DNA from: Granulosicoccus sp045106475
GTDB taxonomy: Bacteria; Pseudomonadota; Gammaproteobacteria; Granulosicoccales; Granulosicoccaceae
NCBI GenBank assembly: GCA_045106475.1
Contig: JBGCEO010000019.1
Location: 1 to 64,000 of the forward strand
Direction of reading: 5' to 3'
DNA length: 64,000 bases
This document shows positions 33,318-42,375 of the stretch, piece by piece; position 1 is the first letter of the stretch; each line of letters begins with the position of its first letter. Under the pieces are notes generated by a model, which was not told the DNA's origin, did not search any database, and saw only the letters and a list, made by a program, of their open reading frames with translations. A program made the translations under genes and the position numbers.

Positions 33318-33883
33318 AGAAGGCCTGGCGGCATCCTGCCAACCGCTCGAAAGGCTTTACGCTGATCGAGTTGTTGGTCACCGTGACGATTATTTCGATT
33401 CTGGTGGGTGCTGTTGTCATCAATATAGAATTTCGGAACGTTGGAAAAACGATTCGGGAAACGGCTCTCAGAACGGGTCTGTTGATGGAGCTCGCTGCCG
33501 ATCAGGCAGTTTATTCCCGGCAACAGTTCGGCATTCGATTTCACCCCAGCTCCTACGAATTTTTTATATTAGCGGAGAACGACGACGGAGAATCAAGCTG
33601 GGAGCTATTCGAAGATGGTCAGCTTAAGTTTAAAGACAACAATATCGAAACGGAATTCGAAGTGGACATTTCAGGCCTGCCGATCGTACTTGAGGAATTG
33701 ATTGACGAGATTCAGGATGCGACGGATGAGGACCCACTTAAGCCACACGTAATTTTTTTGTCAAACGGTGAGATCATCCCTGATTTTCGGATTCGGATTA
33801 GTGATCGTGATGGCGAGTATCGCTATGAGGTTGCTACCGGTGAAATTGAACCGGTTGTTATAGAAGCACTGGAAGGTTCGTGA
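33314..33883 (+). CDS. gspH: Type II secretion minor pseudopilin GspH
   Basis: This 189-residue protein has a 14-residue basic leader and the prepilin cleavage/methylation site GFTLIELLVTVTIISILVGA. The central YSRQQFGIRFHPSSYEFFIL stretch is typical of GspH. It is a tip-proximal minor pseudopilin of the type II secretion system. The GTG start overlaps the gspG stop as GTGA. The C-terminal half is more acidic and longer than usual. Confidence 0.92.
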   Translation: MKKAWRHPANRSKGFTLIELLVTVTIISILVGAVVINIEFRNVGKTIRETALRTGLLMELAADQAVYSRQQFGIRFHPSSYEFFILAENDDGESSWELFEDGQLKFKDNNIETEFEVDISGLPIVLEELIDEIQDATDEDPLKPHVIFLSNGEIIPDFRIRISDRDGEYRYEVATGEIEPVVIEALEGS

Positions 33884-34323
33884 GTTATTCACTCTTACAA
33901 TACAAGCATGTCAGCCAATACAAGAAGCACTCTGATGATGCTCTTAACCGAAGCTCAGGTGGTTTTACGCTGATCGAAGTCCTTGTTGCCATGACCATAA
34001 TAGCGGTTGGCGTCTCGGCTCTGGTTGCCACGGCAGGTTCAAGTGCATTTCGAGCTGATTATCTGCGGGAGCGTGAATTTGGGCGATGGGTTGCCAGTAA
34101 TGTGTTGACCGAATTGCAAGTGATCCCGGCATGGTCTGATGTCGGCACAAAAAATACAGAAGTGCAGATGGGTAATTTTCTCTGGTATGTGAAGACTCGT
34201 ACTCAAGCGGTTGCCGATCCTGATTTGCGTCGTGTGGACGTGGAGGTAAGACGCAACAAAGATGCTGATAGTTATGTTTACAAGGTAACCGGATTTGTCG
34301 GTAACCCAGAGACGCGTCAATGA
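33880..34323 (+). CDS. gspI: Type II secretion minor pseudopilin GspI
   Basis: This 147-residue protein has the type IV prepilin motif GGFTLIEVLVAMTIIAVGVSAL at about residue 27. The GspI-like block EREFGRWVASNVLTELQV follows at about residue 62. With GspJ and GspK it forms the pseudopilus tip complex. The 26-residue leader is longer than average. GTG overlaps the gspH stop by four bases. Confidence 0.92.
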   Translation: MSYSLLQYKHVSQYKKHSDDALNRSSGGFTLIEVLVAMTIIAVGVSALVATAGSSAFRADYLREREFGRWVASNVLTELQVIPAWSDVGTKNTEVQMGNFLWYVKTRTQAVADPDLRRVDVEVRRNKDADSYVYKVTGFVGNPETRQ

Positions 34324-34976
34324 AACCATTGGCAGATTTCAGCGTCAGCTGCCGCGATGCAAGGGCGCCTCAAGCACCGCAAAGCGCAGGCTTTACTCTG
34401 ATAGAACTGCTGGTGGCCATGTTCCTGCTGGCTATATTGGGTACTGCAGGTTTTCAGATGCTTTTTCAGATAACCGAAACGCGAGATCGTATCGAGCAGC
34501 AATCGGATAGACTCAGCCAGTTGCAGCGTACCTTTTACTGGCTGGCAGAGGATGTAACTCAAATTGCAGATAGGCCAGTGCGCTCTGCCATTGATTCGCA
34601 ACTGTTGCCACTACAATTCAATCTGCAGGGAGAAAATTTGTTTGAGTTCACACGCGCTGGCTGGGCCAATCCAGCAGCAGACGTATCTCCGGCTCGTTCC
34701 AACATGCAGCGTGTGGCCTATGCATTGGAAGAAGATAAGCTAATACGCCAATATTGGTATCACCTCGAACCGCTTGATGAAGCGCCAACGCGCCGTCGGC
34801 AAATGCTAACGGGCGTTGACTCTTTGAGTTTCCGATTTCTTGATCGTGGTGGTGATTGGAAGGAGAGCTGGCCTCCCACTGATGTTGAAACTCCCGGATT
34901 GCCGCTGGCGATCGAATTCACATTGGAGCTCGAAGACTATGGGGATGTTATCCGGGTTTTTGCGCTGCCAGGATGA
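34320..34976 (+). CDS. gspJ: Type II secretion minor pseudopilin GspJ
   Basis: This 218-residue protein has the prepilin site AGFTLIELLVAMFLLAILGT at about residue 24. The GspJ core follows: QRTFYWLAEDVTQIADRPVR, the RVAYALEEDKLIRQYW strand region and SLSFRFLDRGGDWKESWPP. It is part of the I-J-K tip complex. ATGA overlap with gspI upstream and gspK downstream shows translational coupling. Confidence 0.94.
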   Translation: MKPLADFSVSCRDARAPQAPQSAGFTLIELLVAMFLLAILGTAGFQMLFQITETRDRIEQQSDRLSQLQRTFYWLAEDVTQIADRPVRSAIDSQLLPLQFNLQGENLFEFTRAGWANPAADVSPARSNMQRVAYALEEDKLIRQYWYHLEPLDEAPTRRRQMLTGVDSLSFRFLDRGGDWKESWPPTDVETPGLPLAIEFTLELEDYGDVIRVFALPG

Positions 34977-36055
34977 GAAATCGAGCTACATCTGTGCGTT
35001 CAAGGCATTCTCAAACCGGTGTTGCGATCATCACCGCCATGCTATTGATCGCATTAGGCACTATAACTATGGTGGCGGTCGTAAGCCGTCAGCAACTGGA
35101 TATGCAACGTGAGCGGAACGAAGGTGTGATTCAGCAGGCACGTGCATTCGGTATCAGTGGTGAGCGCTTCGCTGCCGCTTTGCTGTTTCGCGATACACAG
35201 GCAGGCTTGAGAGAGAACTCTGATTCGCTCGATGATGACTGGGCGCAAACTATTCCGCCCGTTCCCATTGACAGTGCTTCTATTCAAGGATGCGTGGTAG
35301 ATATGCAGGGCCGGTTCAATTTGAATAATCTGATCAATGCTGAGGGTGAGGCAGTCGAACAATACACGACTCAGCTGAAGCGTCTGCTGGCAGAGCTCAA
35401 TATCGATCAACTCAAGGCAGAAGCCATTGTGGATTGGGTGGACAAAGACCTGAACGCCACTATTCCTGATGGCGCAGAGGATGATTACTACACGGGACTG
35501 GAAGTAGGTTATCGAGCTGCTAACGCACCGATGGTTAGCGTGAGCGAGTTACAGCTGGTAAAAGGATTCAGCAGTGCCGTGCAGGAAGAGCGTGAAGACT
35601 ATGAGTTATTACTGCCACATATCGCCGCGTTACCAACAACTAACGGACCCACCAGCATTAATGTCAATACAGCGACTCCGGAAGTGTTAGCCTCGCTGTC
35701 CGATGAAATCAAACCACTGGCAGCAGATTTATCCCGCTGGGATACCGGCGCGTATGAGGACTACCCCGAATGCGAGAACATCTTTGATCTGGCGGCGGAT
35801 GATGGTCCGGAAACACTGGTTGAAGAGCGTGACCTGACACCTTATGAAAGCACGCTATTATTTGATCAGCAGGTGGACTCTGCGGATTCTGGTGAGGAGG
35901 TAGCTCCGCCAGGATCCTACGATGTTAAATCCCGCTACTTTCAAGTGCGCATTGATGTGGAGGCAGAAGGCATAAAACTGTCTCAGTACACGCTGTTTGA
36001 AAGAGACGGCGAAGGTAAGACGCGTGTGCTATACCGTTCGCGCGATACATTATGA
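34973..36055 (+). CDS. gspK: Type II secretion pseudopilin GspK
   Basis: This 360-residue protein has a degenerate prepilin segment (QTGVAIITAMLLIALGTITM) lacking Glu at +5, as is normal for GspK. The large GspK globular domain contains MQGRFNLNNLIN (about residue 105), EAIVDWVDKDLNATIPDGAEDDYY and the helix-hairpin-helix-like NVNTATPEVLASL. It caps the pseudopilus. It is followed by gspL after 15 bp. Confidence 0.95.
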   Translation: MRNRATSVRSRHSQTGVAIITAMLLIALGTITMVAVVSRQQLDMQRERNEGVIQQARAFGISGERFAAALLFRDTQAGLRENSDSLDDDWAQTIPPVPIDSASIQGCVVDMQGRFNLNNLINAEGEAVEQYTTQLKRLLAELNIDQLKAEAIVDWVDKDLNATIPDGAEDDYYTGLEVGYRAANAPMVSVSELQLVKGFSSAVQEEREDYELLLPHIAALPTTNGPTSINVNTATPEVLASLSDEIKPLAADLSRWDTGAYEDYPECENIFDLAADDGPETLVEERDLTPYESTLLFDQQVDSADSGEEVAPPGSYDVKSRYFQVRIDVEAEGIKLSQYTLFERDGEGKTRVLYRSRDTL

Positions 36056-36070
36056 ATAACAGGAATCACC

Positions 36071-37285
36071 GTGTCTAAACACGTCATTATCTATATGCCC
36101 ACAGTGGGTGAGGATATCGTTCAGTGGGCTGTTGCCGACGATAAGGGAAGGCTCTCTTCTGAAGTCGAGCAGGGTTCGCTGGCAGAGGCTGCCCAGACAG
36201 TGGACGGGCGTCGTGCCACGTTGGTATTGCCCGCCGTTGATGTATTGCTGGCAGAAACCGTGGTGCCCGGCGGCTCGGCGGCTCGTGCCCAGCAAGCGGT
36301 CCCCTATGCTCTGGAAGAGCAGGTGGCCGATGATGTCGATTCACTGCATTTTGCACTTGGCAGCAAGGGTCGCGATGACACCTACCCGGTGGCCGTTGTC
36401 GGTTGTGAGCTGATGGATACCATTACAGAGCAGTGCAAGTCCGCTGGTCTGAGACCGTCCGAGATTGTGCCTGAAACCTTAGCCTTACCTTTGCTGCCCG
36501 GTGGTCCTGCAGACTCCCTGACATGGACAGCGCTGCTGGATCGGGATGACGCTGTCATCCGACTCAATGGCAACAAGGGATTTGCCACCGATACCGGGAT
36601 GGCTAGCCTGATGCTAGAGGGTGCTCGTGAAGACTTGCCAGAGGATTCTCAAGCCTCTTTGGTTGTGTTCCACACAGATCCGCGTGCCACCTTGTCGGTT
36701 CCCGCAAATATCGATAAAGAAATGCGCGCCTGTGATCACAGGATTTCTCTTTATGCGACAGGTCTGGCGAGCTCCTCTCACATCAATCTGTTGCAAGGTG
36801 CTTACAACCCGAATAAGAACTTTGATAAGAACTGGAAGCCGTGGCGATGGACAATGGTGTTGGCAGCGTGTTTATGTGCAGCTCTGTTCTCCGGCAAGTG
36901 GTTTGATGTCAAACAGCTGGAAAAACAGGAGGCGCAGCTGGACGCTCAAATTGCAGCTGCGTTTAAACAGGCGATGCCCGGAAAACGAATGCAAAGACCA
37001 AGGCGCCAGATACAGTCTGCTCTGGATGGTCTGGGCGTGGTAAATAACGATGGCTTTACCAGCAGGCTTTCGCAGGTAGCTGCAAGTCTGGCAACCCAAC
37101 CTCAGACAGAGCTTAAAACCATCGGTTACCGCAAAGGTCGATTTGATCTGGATTTAACCACTGATGCTGTGCCAACTCTGGATGCCCTGAAGTCCGAGCT
37201 CGCCAAACGCGGATCGCTGGGCATGAGTGTGCAATCTGCCAATCGGGAAAAAAACGTGGTGCGCGGTCGCGTACGCATAGAGTGA
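36071..37285 (+). CDS. gspL: Type II secretion inner-membrane protein GspL
   Basis: This 404-residue protein has a cytoplasmic actin-like N-terminal domain (about 1-250) with VVPGGSAARAQQAVPYALEEQVADD, typical of GspL. One transmembrane helix lies at about residue 259-276 (WTMVLAACLCAALF), followed by a periplasmic ferredoxin-like domain. GspL recruits the secretion ATPase GspE to the membrane and binds GspM. The GTG start lies 15 bases after gspK. gspE itself is not in this window. Confidence 0.93.
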   Translation: MSKHVIIYMPTVGEDIVQWAVADDKGRLSSEVEQGSLAEAAQTVDGRRATLVLPAVDVLLAETVVPGGSAARAQQAVPYALEEQVADDVDSLHFALGSKGRDDTYPVAVVGCELMDTITEQCKSAGLRPSEIVPETLALPLLPGGPADSLTWTALLDRDDAVIRLNGNKGFATDTGMASLMLEGAREDLPEDSQASLVVFHTDPRATLSVPANIDKEMRACDHRISLYATGLASSSHINLLQGAYNPNKNFDKNWKPWRWTMVLAACLCAALFSGKWFDVKQLEKQEAQLDAQIAAAFKQAMPGKRMQRPRRQIQSALDGLGVVNNDGFTSRLSQVAASLATQPQTELKTIGYRKGRFDLDLTTDAVPTLDALKSELAKRGSLGMSVQSANREKNVVRGRVRIE

Positions 37286-37301
37286 AGGAGCATTGGCCGC
37301 A

Positions 37302-37772
37302 ATGAAAGAATGGTATTTAAGACAGTCCCCGCGTGATCGCAGCATTGTCGTGTTGCTGGGTGTCCTGACGGTTGCAGGTCTACTTTATGCTCTTGCATGG
37401 CACCCTCTGCAAACCCGCTATATCAATATTCAGCAAGCCCTGGTTAACAAGCAGGAAACGTTGACATTTATCCAGCGAGCCAGTCCGCAGCTACAGGCTT
37501 CAGCCGGTGGCGGCGTTCAACAAAAGACATCTGACAAAGCACCGTATCTGCTCATTGATCAGGTGATTCGCGAGGCCCGCATGGATCCGCCTGAACGGGT
37601 TGAGCCAAGTGGATCCAATGGTGCAAGGGTACAGTTCAGCGAGGTTGAATTCGATAAGCTGGTGGGTGTGCTAGCTGAGCTAGAGCTCTACGGATTGCAG
37701 GTGTCGACCATGACAGTGAGCCGGAAGAACCAGGGCACTGTCAGCGCGCGATTCAACATGGAGCGCAGTTAA
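37302..37772 (+). CDS. gspM: Type II secretion protein GspM
   Basis: This 156-residue protein has a single N-terminal membrane helix (about residues 18-36) preceded by the conserved LRQSPRDRSI, then a coiled segment and a small periplasmic ferredoxin-like fold. GspM partners GspL in the inner-membrane platform. A TTG at 37293 is in frame, but it lies only two bases from the AAGGAG at 37285-37290. ATG 37302 is better spaced and is taken as the start. Confidence 0.9.
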   Translation: MKEWYLRQSPRDRSIVVLLGVLTVAGLLYALAWHPLQTRYINIQQALVNKQETLTFIQRASPQLQASAGGGVQQKTSDKAPYLLIDQVIREARMDPPERVEPSGSNGARVQFSEVEFDKLVGVLAELELYGLQVSTMTVSRKNQGTVSARFNMERS

Positions 37773-38545
37773 TGCGTTTTATCGGTCTGTGTCTTTTGGG
37801 AATTCTCTCTTACCTCATTGCCATGGTTGTGTTGTTCCCTGCATCACCCGTAGTGGATTATTTTCGCCCTCAACTCGGGCCGGTTGCGCTCGAAGGTGTT
37901 AATGGCAAGCTGTACAAAGGCGTTGTCGATGAGGTCCGTTCTACCGATGATCTGTTGCCGCTGGAGTTCCAGAATGTGGGCTGGGCGATTGCCCCGATGT
38001 CTTTACTCAAGGGAGGCGCGGGTGTTTCGATCAGCTTTGAGGGTTATGGAGGTCAAGGTCGCGGGTTGGTAACACGTGCCTGGGATGGATCGATCTCGGT
38101 CAGCGAATTCGATTTCAACGCGCAGGCAAAAGAGCTTGAACCGCTGCTACCAGTTCCCATCGCCAGTTTTACTGGTGAACTGCTGGGTAACATCGACAAA
38201 CTCACTCTGGTCAATCAGTTGCTGACAGGTTTTGACGGCTCACTCAGCTGGCGTAATGCAGCGCTGGTAAGACCCGTACCTACCTCCCTGGGTACCGTTG
38301 ATGTGGTAATAAAACCTGATGGGGAACAGTCACATACAGTTACACTCAAAGCTGCTGGAGGGGATCTTTCAATGGATGGGCAAGTGGTTGTGAGCTTGAA
38401 CGGAGACTTTGCAGCCGACGTACTTTTCACACCGGCTCAAAATGCGCCGGCAGCTGTACTTAACGGCTTACGCCAGATGGGCCGACCTGATGCACAGGGG
38501 CGAGTCAGATTTCAACGACAGGGAAATGTGAACCGATTGATGTAA
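37772..38545 (+). CDS. gspN: Type II secretion protein GspN
   Basis: This 257-residue protein has an N-terminal membrane helix (about residues 4-22) and a beta-rich periplasmic body. The repeated LEGVNGKLYKGVVDEV and WRNAALV/GTVDVVIKPDG patterns are typical of GspN. It is a non-universal, inner-membrane-anchored T2SS component of uncertain role. Its ATG overlaps the gspM stop (TAATG), and it is the last gene of the gsp run. gspC, D, E and F are absent here and must lie elsewhere if the system is complete. Confidence 0.9.
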   Translation: MRFIGLCLLGILSYLIAMVVLFPASPVVDYFRPQLGPVALEGVNGKLYKGVVDEVRSTDDLLPLEFQNVGWAIAPMSLLKGGAGVSISFEGYGGQGRGLVTRAWDGSISVSEFDFNAQAKELEPLLPVPIASFTGELLGNIDKLTLVNQLLTGFDGSLSWRNAALVRPVPTSLGTVDVVIKPDGEQSHTVTLKAAGGDLSMDGQVVVSLNGDFAADVLFTPAQNAPAAVLNGLRQMGRPDAQGRVRFQRQGNVNRLM

Positions 38546-38687
38546 GCTTCGGTACAGACAGACATGGATGCTGGTTAATGACAGTTTTACAGATTCTTCT
38601 GGATGGTTTTCTAAAAACCAAAGCCAGTTCCGTTAATGATTGGCGAATCTCGCCGCTAGCAGTATAGAACCGAACGACACTCTAGCT

Positions 38688-39509
38688 ATGAGTTTCGACC
38701 TTGATACCGCTGAACGATTGACCTTTGAAGCACTGGCTGTTGCTCGCCATGCGGGACATCGTATTGTTGAAGTTTATGGCGGTGACTGTGAGGTCAGCTA
38801 CAAGCAAGACCAGACTCCGGTTACCACCGCCGATATCGCAGCGCACCAGATTATCGTCGAAGAACTTCGCACTCTGAAACCGGCGTTGCCAGTACTATCA
38901 GAAGAATCCGACTCGATAGCATTCGAGGAACGGAATCAGTGGCCAGCTTTCTGGCTGGTAGATCCACTGGATGGTACTCGTGAGTTTTTACGTCGCAACG
39001 GTGAATTTTCCGTCAACATCGCTTTGGTCGCAGATAACCAGCCCATCGCCGGTGTAATCGTGGCACCTGTTTTGGATATCGCCTATTACGCTACCAGGGG
39101 TGCCGGGGCATTCAAACAGGAGGGGTCCAATCAGGCAAAAGCCATCCACGTTCGTACAGCCGCTTCACCTGTGACCGTAGCACGTAGTCGTAGCCCTGTA
39201 ACAGGCCCGAAAATGCAGCAGTTTTTAGATGCCATCGGCACCCACGATGAGATACCTATGGGCTCCGCACTCAAATCGTGTCTGGTCGCCGAGGGTGCTG
39301 CTGATGTGTACGCAAGGCTGGGCCCAACCGGTGAGTGGGATACCGCCGCCGCTCAGTGCATTGTGGAAGAAGCGGGTGGTCATATTCAGGATATAAACAG
39401 CTGTGATCTGACCTATAACATGCGCGAATCGTTGATAAACCCCAATTTTCTCGTATTTGGTGACGATCAAGTGGATTGGGTACAACACCTGCCCCCCGAA
39501 GCGCTTTAG
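38688..39509 (+). CDS. cysQ: 3'(2'),5'-bisphosphate nucleotidase CysQ
   Basis: This 273-residue inositol-monophosphatase-fold protein hydrolyses 3'-phosphoadenosine 5'-phosphate to AMP, protecting sulfate assimilation. Visible motifs are LSEESD (metal-binding Glu/Glu), the signature LVDPLDGTREFL (about residue 88) and the C-terminal GEWDTAAAQCIVEEAGG. The frame extends upstream to a TTG at 38640, but ATG 38688 gives the family-normal N-terminus. It lies after the gsp operon and just before the NTF2-like gene. Confidence 0.93.
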   Translation: MSFDLDTAERLTFEALAVARHAGHRIVEVYGGDCEVSYKQDQTPVTTADIAAHQIIVEELRTLKPALPVLSEESDSIAFEERNQWPAFWLVDPLDGTREFLRRNGEFSVNIALVADNQPIAGVIVAPVLDIAYYATRGAGAFKQEGSNQAKAIHVRTAASPVTVARSRSPVTGPKMQQFLDAIGTHDEIPMGSALKSCLVAEGAADVYARLGPTGEWDTAAAQCIVEEAGGHIQDINSCDLTYNMRESLINPNFLVFGDDQVDWVQHLPPEAL

Positions 39510-39544
39510 ACTGACGGGGAATGCGTTAAACCCCGGTAGCAAGA

Positions 39545-40039
39545 TTGAGCAGACTATTTTCCACCCCTGAGGAGGCTGAAATTGCCTTCTATGAAGCCAT
39601 TGAAAGTGCAGACATTAAAGCGCTGGACGATGTGTGGTCGCGAGACGAGAACATTGTGTGCGTTCATCCAGGAGCCTCGAGAATCGAAGGGCGCGAGGCG
39701 GTCATGAATAGTTTTGTGGAGCTGTTTACCGACGCGCCAATTCTGAGATTCTCCCTCGTAGACGCCTTGTACACCGGTAACGAATCTCTTGCTGTGCACT
39801 TGGTTCGTGAGGAGATTGAACTTGATGGCCAAGTGATCAGTATCATGGTCTCAACCAACATCTATCATATGGATGAGGGTGGGTGGCGAATGCTACTGCA
39901 TCATGCCTCTCCTGAGCCGGATACAGCTTTTCAGGATCAGTTTGATGAATATCACGGGTTTGATGTCGGTGATTTTGATGACTTTGATGATGATCTAGAT
40001 GAGCAGGAGCCACCTGCACGCCCGCCGGTTCTGCACTAG
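39545..40039 (+). CDS. NTF2-like (SnoaL/DUF4440-type) protein with acidic tail
   Basis: This 164-residue protein opens as STPEEAEIAFYEAIESAD, with ENIVCVHPGASRIEGREAVMNSFVELF, the usual NTF2-like/SnoaL fold of a cone-shaped cavity protein. No catalytic function can be assigned. Residues about 128-155 are very rich in Asp/Glu (DEYHGF, DFDDFDDDLDE), which is unusual in the family. The start is a TTG (39545); no better start keeps the conserved N-terminus. It follows cysQ by 35 bp and is likely cotranscribed. Confidence 0.78.
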   Translation: MSRLFSTPEEAEIAFYEAIESADIKALDDVWSRDENIVCVHPGASRIEGREAVMNSFVELFTDAPILRFSLVDALYTGNESLAVHLVREEIELDGQVISIMVSTNIYHMDEGGWRMLLHHASPEPDTAFQDQFDEYHGFDVGDFDDFDDDLDEQEPPARPPVLH

Positions 40040-40103
40040 TAAGTTTGCTTGCACCCTGGACTTCAAGCATTCCTTTATCAATACAATGGTCTAGGCTCTT
40101 AGC

Positions 40104-40706
40104 ATGCCTGTAAGCCTAGAATCCGAAAACGACATACTGCATGAGGACGCCGAAGCCCGGGTTACACCATCCTGGTTAACAGTGGGCGGCAGCAGCTATG
40201 CTATTCGAACCATTGTCAGGCTAGACATCAAGGCACACAAACCCCCAACAGGCTTAGCGACCTGCGTGTTCGTCTGCGCGTTGGTACTTATCTGCATTTG
40301 TTTGTGGTACCTGTTCAGGGATACTGTTCCTGCCCCATTGGCGTGGGTTTTACTTGTCGCGAGCACGCTGTTGATGCTCTATGCCGCCTGGTATGCATTT
40401 GCTGTAAAAACTCACTATGAGGTACTGGTGTCTCTGATCAACGGCAGTCCTATTCTTCTCAGGAGATCTCGCCAGCAGGACGCAGAAAGCTTGTATCAGG
40501 GTCTAACAGAGGCGATGGATTGGCATGTGGGTGGAGACATTGTGATCAATGCCGATAGCCGGGATTCCGCGGCCCGGGGAGAAAGGTCCTCCAATCTCAA
40601 GCACCATGCCAGCACAAAGTCGGAATCCGCGTCAGCTGCAGAGCGGCGCAGCTTGAGTCACGTACTGCCTTTTTTGTCCATTCTCTATCACAAGAGCCGT
40701 CGCTGA
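40104..40706 (+). CDS. DUF6232-like membrane protein
   Basis: This 200-residue protein has an N-terminal soluble strand region (VGGSSYAIRTIVRLDIK). Two closely spaced transmembrane helices follow (about 52-72 and 76-97), then a cytoplasmic C-terminal part of about 100 residues that ends basic. The arrangement resembles DUF6232-type proteins, from memory and without certainty. The function is unknown. It lies between the NTF2-like gene and the convergent xth. Confidence 0.6.
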   Translation: MPVSLESENDILHEDAEARVTPSWLTVGGSSYAIRTIVRLDIKAHKPPTGLATCVFVCALVLICICLWYLFRDTVPAPLAWVLLVASTLLMLYAAWYAFAVKTHYEVLVSLINGSPILLRRSRQQDAESLYQGLTEAMDWHVGGDIVINADSRDSAARGERSSNLKHHASTKSESASAAERRSLSHVLPFLSILYHKSRR

Positions 40707-40736
40707 GTCGTTGCTGCGCTGCTGTCAGAGCTGCTG

Positions 40737-41516
40737 TCAGAGCAAGAGTTCAAAGTCGTAGTCGATTATGAGTGGTGCATGATCAGAGAACATTTTATCT
40801 CTGTAGATGCGCGTACTTTTTACCAATGGCGCTAGATCATCGCTCACTATGTGGTAATCGATGCGCCAGCCAACGTTGTTGGCACGGGCCTGTCCGCGTT
40901 GCGACCACCACGTATATTCATGCTCTTTTTGTGGCAGCTGTCGAAATGCATCTGCGTAGCCATGCTTGTCAAAGAGCTCACTTAACCATGCGCGCTCCTC
41001 GGGGAGAAAGCCCGAGTTTTTTTTGTTTCCACGCCAGTTCCTAATGTCTGCCTCTGTATGCGCAATATTCCAGTCACCACAAACCACAATGGAGCGACCA
41101 CTTGCACGCAACTTTTTCAAATGGGGAAGAAAGGCATCCATCATCTTGTATTTAAACTCCTGACGTACATCCCCACTGCTGCCTGATGGCATATATAAAG
41201 ATATGACGGACAAATTGCCAAATCGGGCCTCAAGATAGCGCCCCTCATGGTCGATCCGGTCAATACCTAGTCCATGGATCATTTTCCGGGGCTCGTGGCG
41301 TGTATATAGGGCGGTGCCGCTGTAGCCCTTTTTAACGGCGTCGTGATAGTGGATGTGCATCTTTTTAGGGTGAAAAACAGGATCTTCCAACTGCCAGAGC
41401 TGTGCCTTGGTTTCCTGAATACACACAACATCGGCTCTTTGTCGCGACAGCCAGGTAAAAAAACCCTTCTTGGCTGCAGAGCGAATACCGTTGAGATTTG
41501 CCGTGATTATTTTCAT
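40737..41516 (-). CDS. xth: Exodeoxyribonuclease III
   Basis: This 259-residue endonuclease/exonuclease/phosphatase-fold enzyme removes 3'-blocking groups and incises AP sites. It shows MKIITANLNGIRSA at the start, QETKAQ (catalytic Glu), GDWNIAHTEAD, the RIDYHIVSDDL segment and the terminal SDHAPLIIDY with the catalytic Asp-His pair. A longer in-frame start at 41552 would add 12 residues of atypical sequence and is rejected. Its stop lies inside a perfect tandem 12-bp duplication (40718-40741). Confidence 0.95.
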   Translation of the reverse strand: MKIITANLNGIRSAAKKGFFTWLSRQRADVVCIQETKAQLWQLEDPVFHPKKMHIHYHDAVKKGYSGTALYTRHEPRKMIHGLGIDRIDHEGRYLEARFGNLSVISLYMPSGSSGDVRQEFKYKMMDAFLPHLKKLRASGRSIVVCGDWNIAHTEADIRNWRGNKKNSGFLPEERAWLSELFDKHGYADAFRQLPQKEHEYTWWSQRGQARANNVGWRIDYHIVSDDLAPLVKSTRIYRDKMFSDHAPLIIDYDFELLL

Positions 41517-41714
41517 ATTCGCCGATTGTACACGCGGCTCAGTGGAGAACAATCTCAGCGACGATGCTCACAGAACGTAACGCTTGTTCTCACGATACGA
41601 ATAGATATGACGATAAGGAAACAAGAGGGAGAGCGATATCCCTATGGTTTCGAAAAGAATGTGCAATGGTTCACGCAAGGCACTGTGTTATTGCGTCACT
41701 AGCGGAGTGCAATT

Positions 41715-42356
41715 ATGGCCAAACTAACAAAGCAAACAGCCTCACTAATGACTGCGCGAGCCTTTCGCTTGTGGTTTATTGGTGGTTCGGCTTTTTGCAT
41801 GTTGGCATTGAATACGCCGGTTTACGCAGAGTCAGTTTATAAGTATGAAGATCGTGGTCTGACAACCTATCAAGACCGTGCACCTGATTCTGACCAGGAC
41901 AATGGGCACAGTATCCTCAACAATCAGGGTGTTGTTCTTGAAGAGATTCTAAGTAGGCAGGAACGCCGTGAAGAACGAAAGCGGCAACGTCAAAAAGAGT
42001 TGGCAAAGATTCGCGATCGTGCGCTTCTGGCAACCTTTACCACTGAGGGGGATTTGATCCGCACCCGAGATGATCGTATTGGCATGATCGATGGGTTGAT
42101 TAGTCGTCTTGATGATCGCATCCGTATTCTCTCCGAGCGCCTTTCGGTTGTCGATAAGCGCGTGCAGAGGCAGGAAAAGTCTGCCGGTGTGGGTAAAGCA
42201 CAGGAGACACTCTACGCTGAACAGAACAGTATTCAGCGCAATATAGAAAATGCCTGGTCGCTCATTGATTCGAAGGCGTCCGAACGTGCAGATGTTGCCA
42301 CCAAATTTGATGATGATCTGATTCGATATCGAGAGTTGAAAGAAGAGCGAAGTTAA
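41715..42356 (+). CDS. DUF4124-like periplasmic coiled-coil protein
   Basis: This 213-residue protein has a signal peptide ending near residue 40 (NTPVYAES). A short DUF4124-type motif (VYKYEDRGLTTYQDRAP, where the family has 'YKW.D..G..hysD.pP') follows. The remainder is a long charged helical region (about 70-213) with heptad-like ERREERKRQRQKEL and RILSERL stretches, likely coiled coil. DUF4124 proteins are periplasmic with no defined role. It is convergent with argB, 20 bp away. Confidence 0.75.
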   Translation: MAKLTKQTASLMTARAFRLWFIGGSAFCMLALNTPVYAESVYKYEDRGLTTYQDRAPDSDQDNGHSILNNQGVVLEEILSRQERREERKRQRQKELAKIRDRALLATFTTEGDLIRTRDDRIGMIDGLISRLDDRIRILSERLSVVDKRVQRQEKSAGVGKAQETLYAEQNSIQRNIENAWSLIDSKASERADVATKFDDDLIRYRELKEERS

Positions 42357-42375
42357 TTCTGCTCGATCTACTTAT

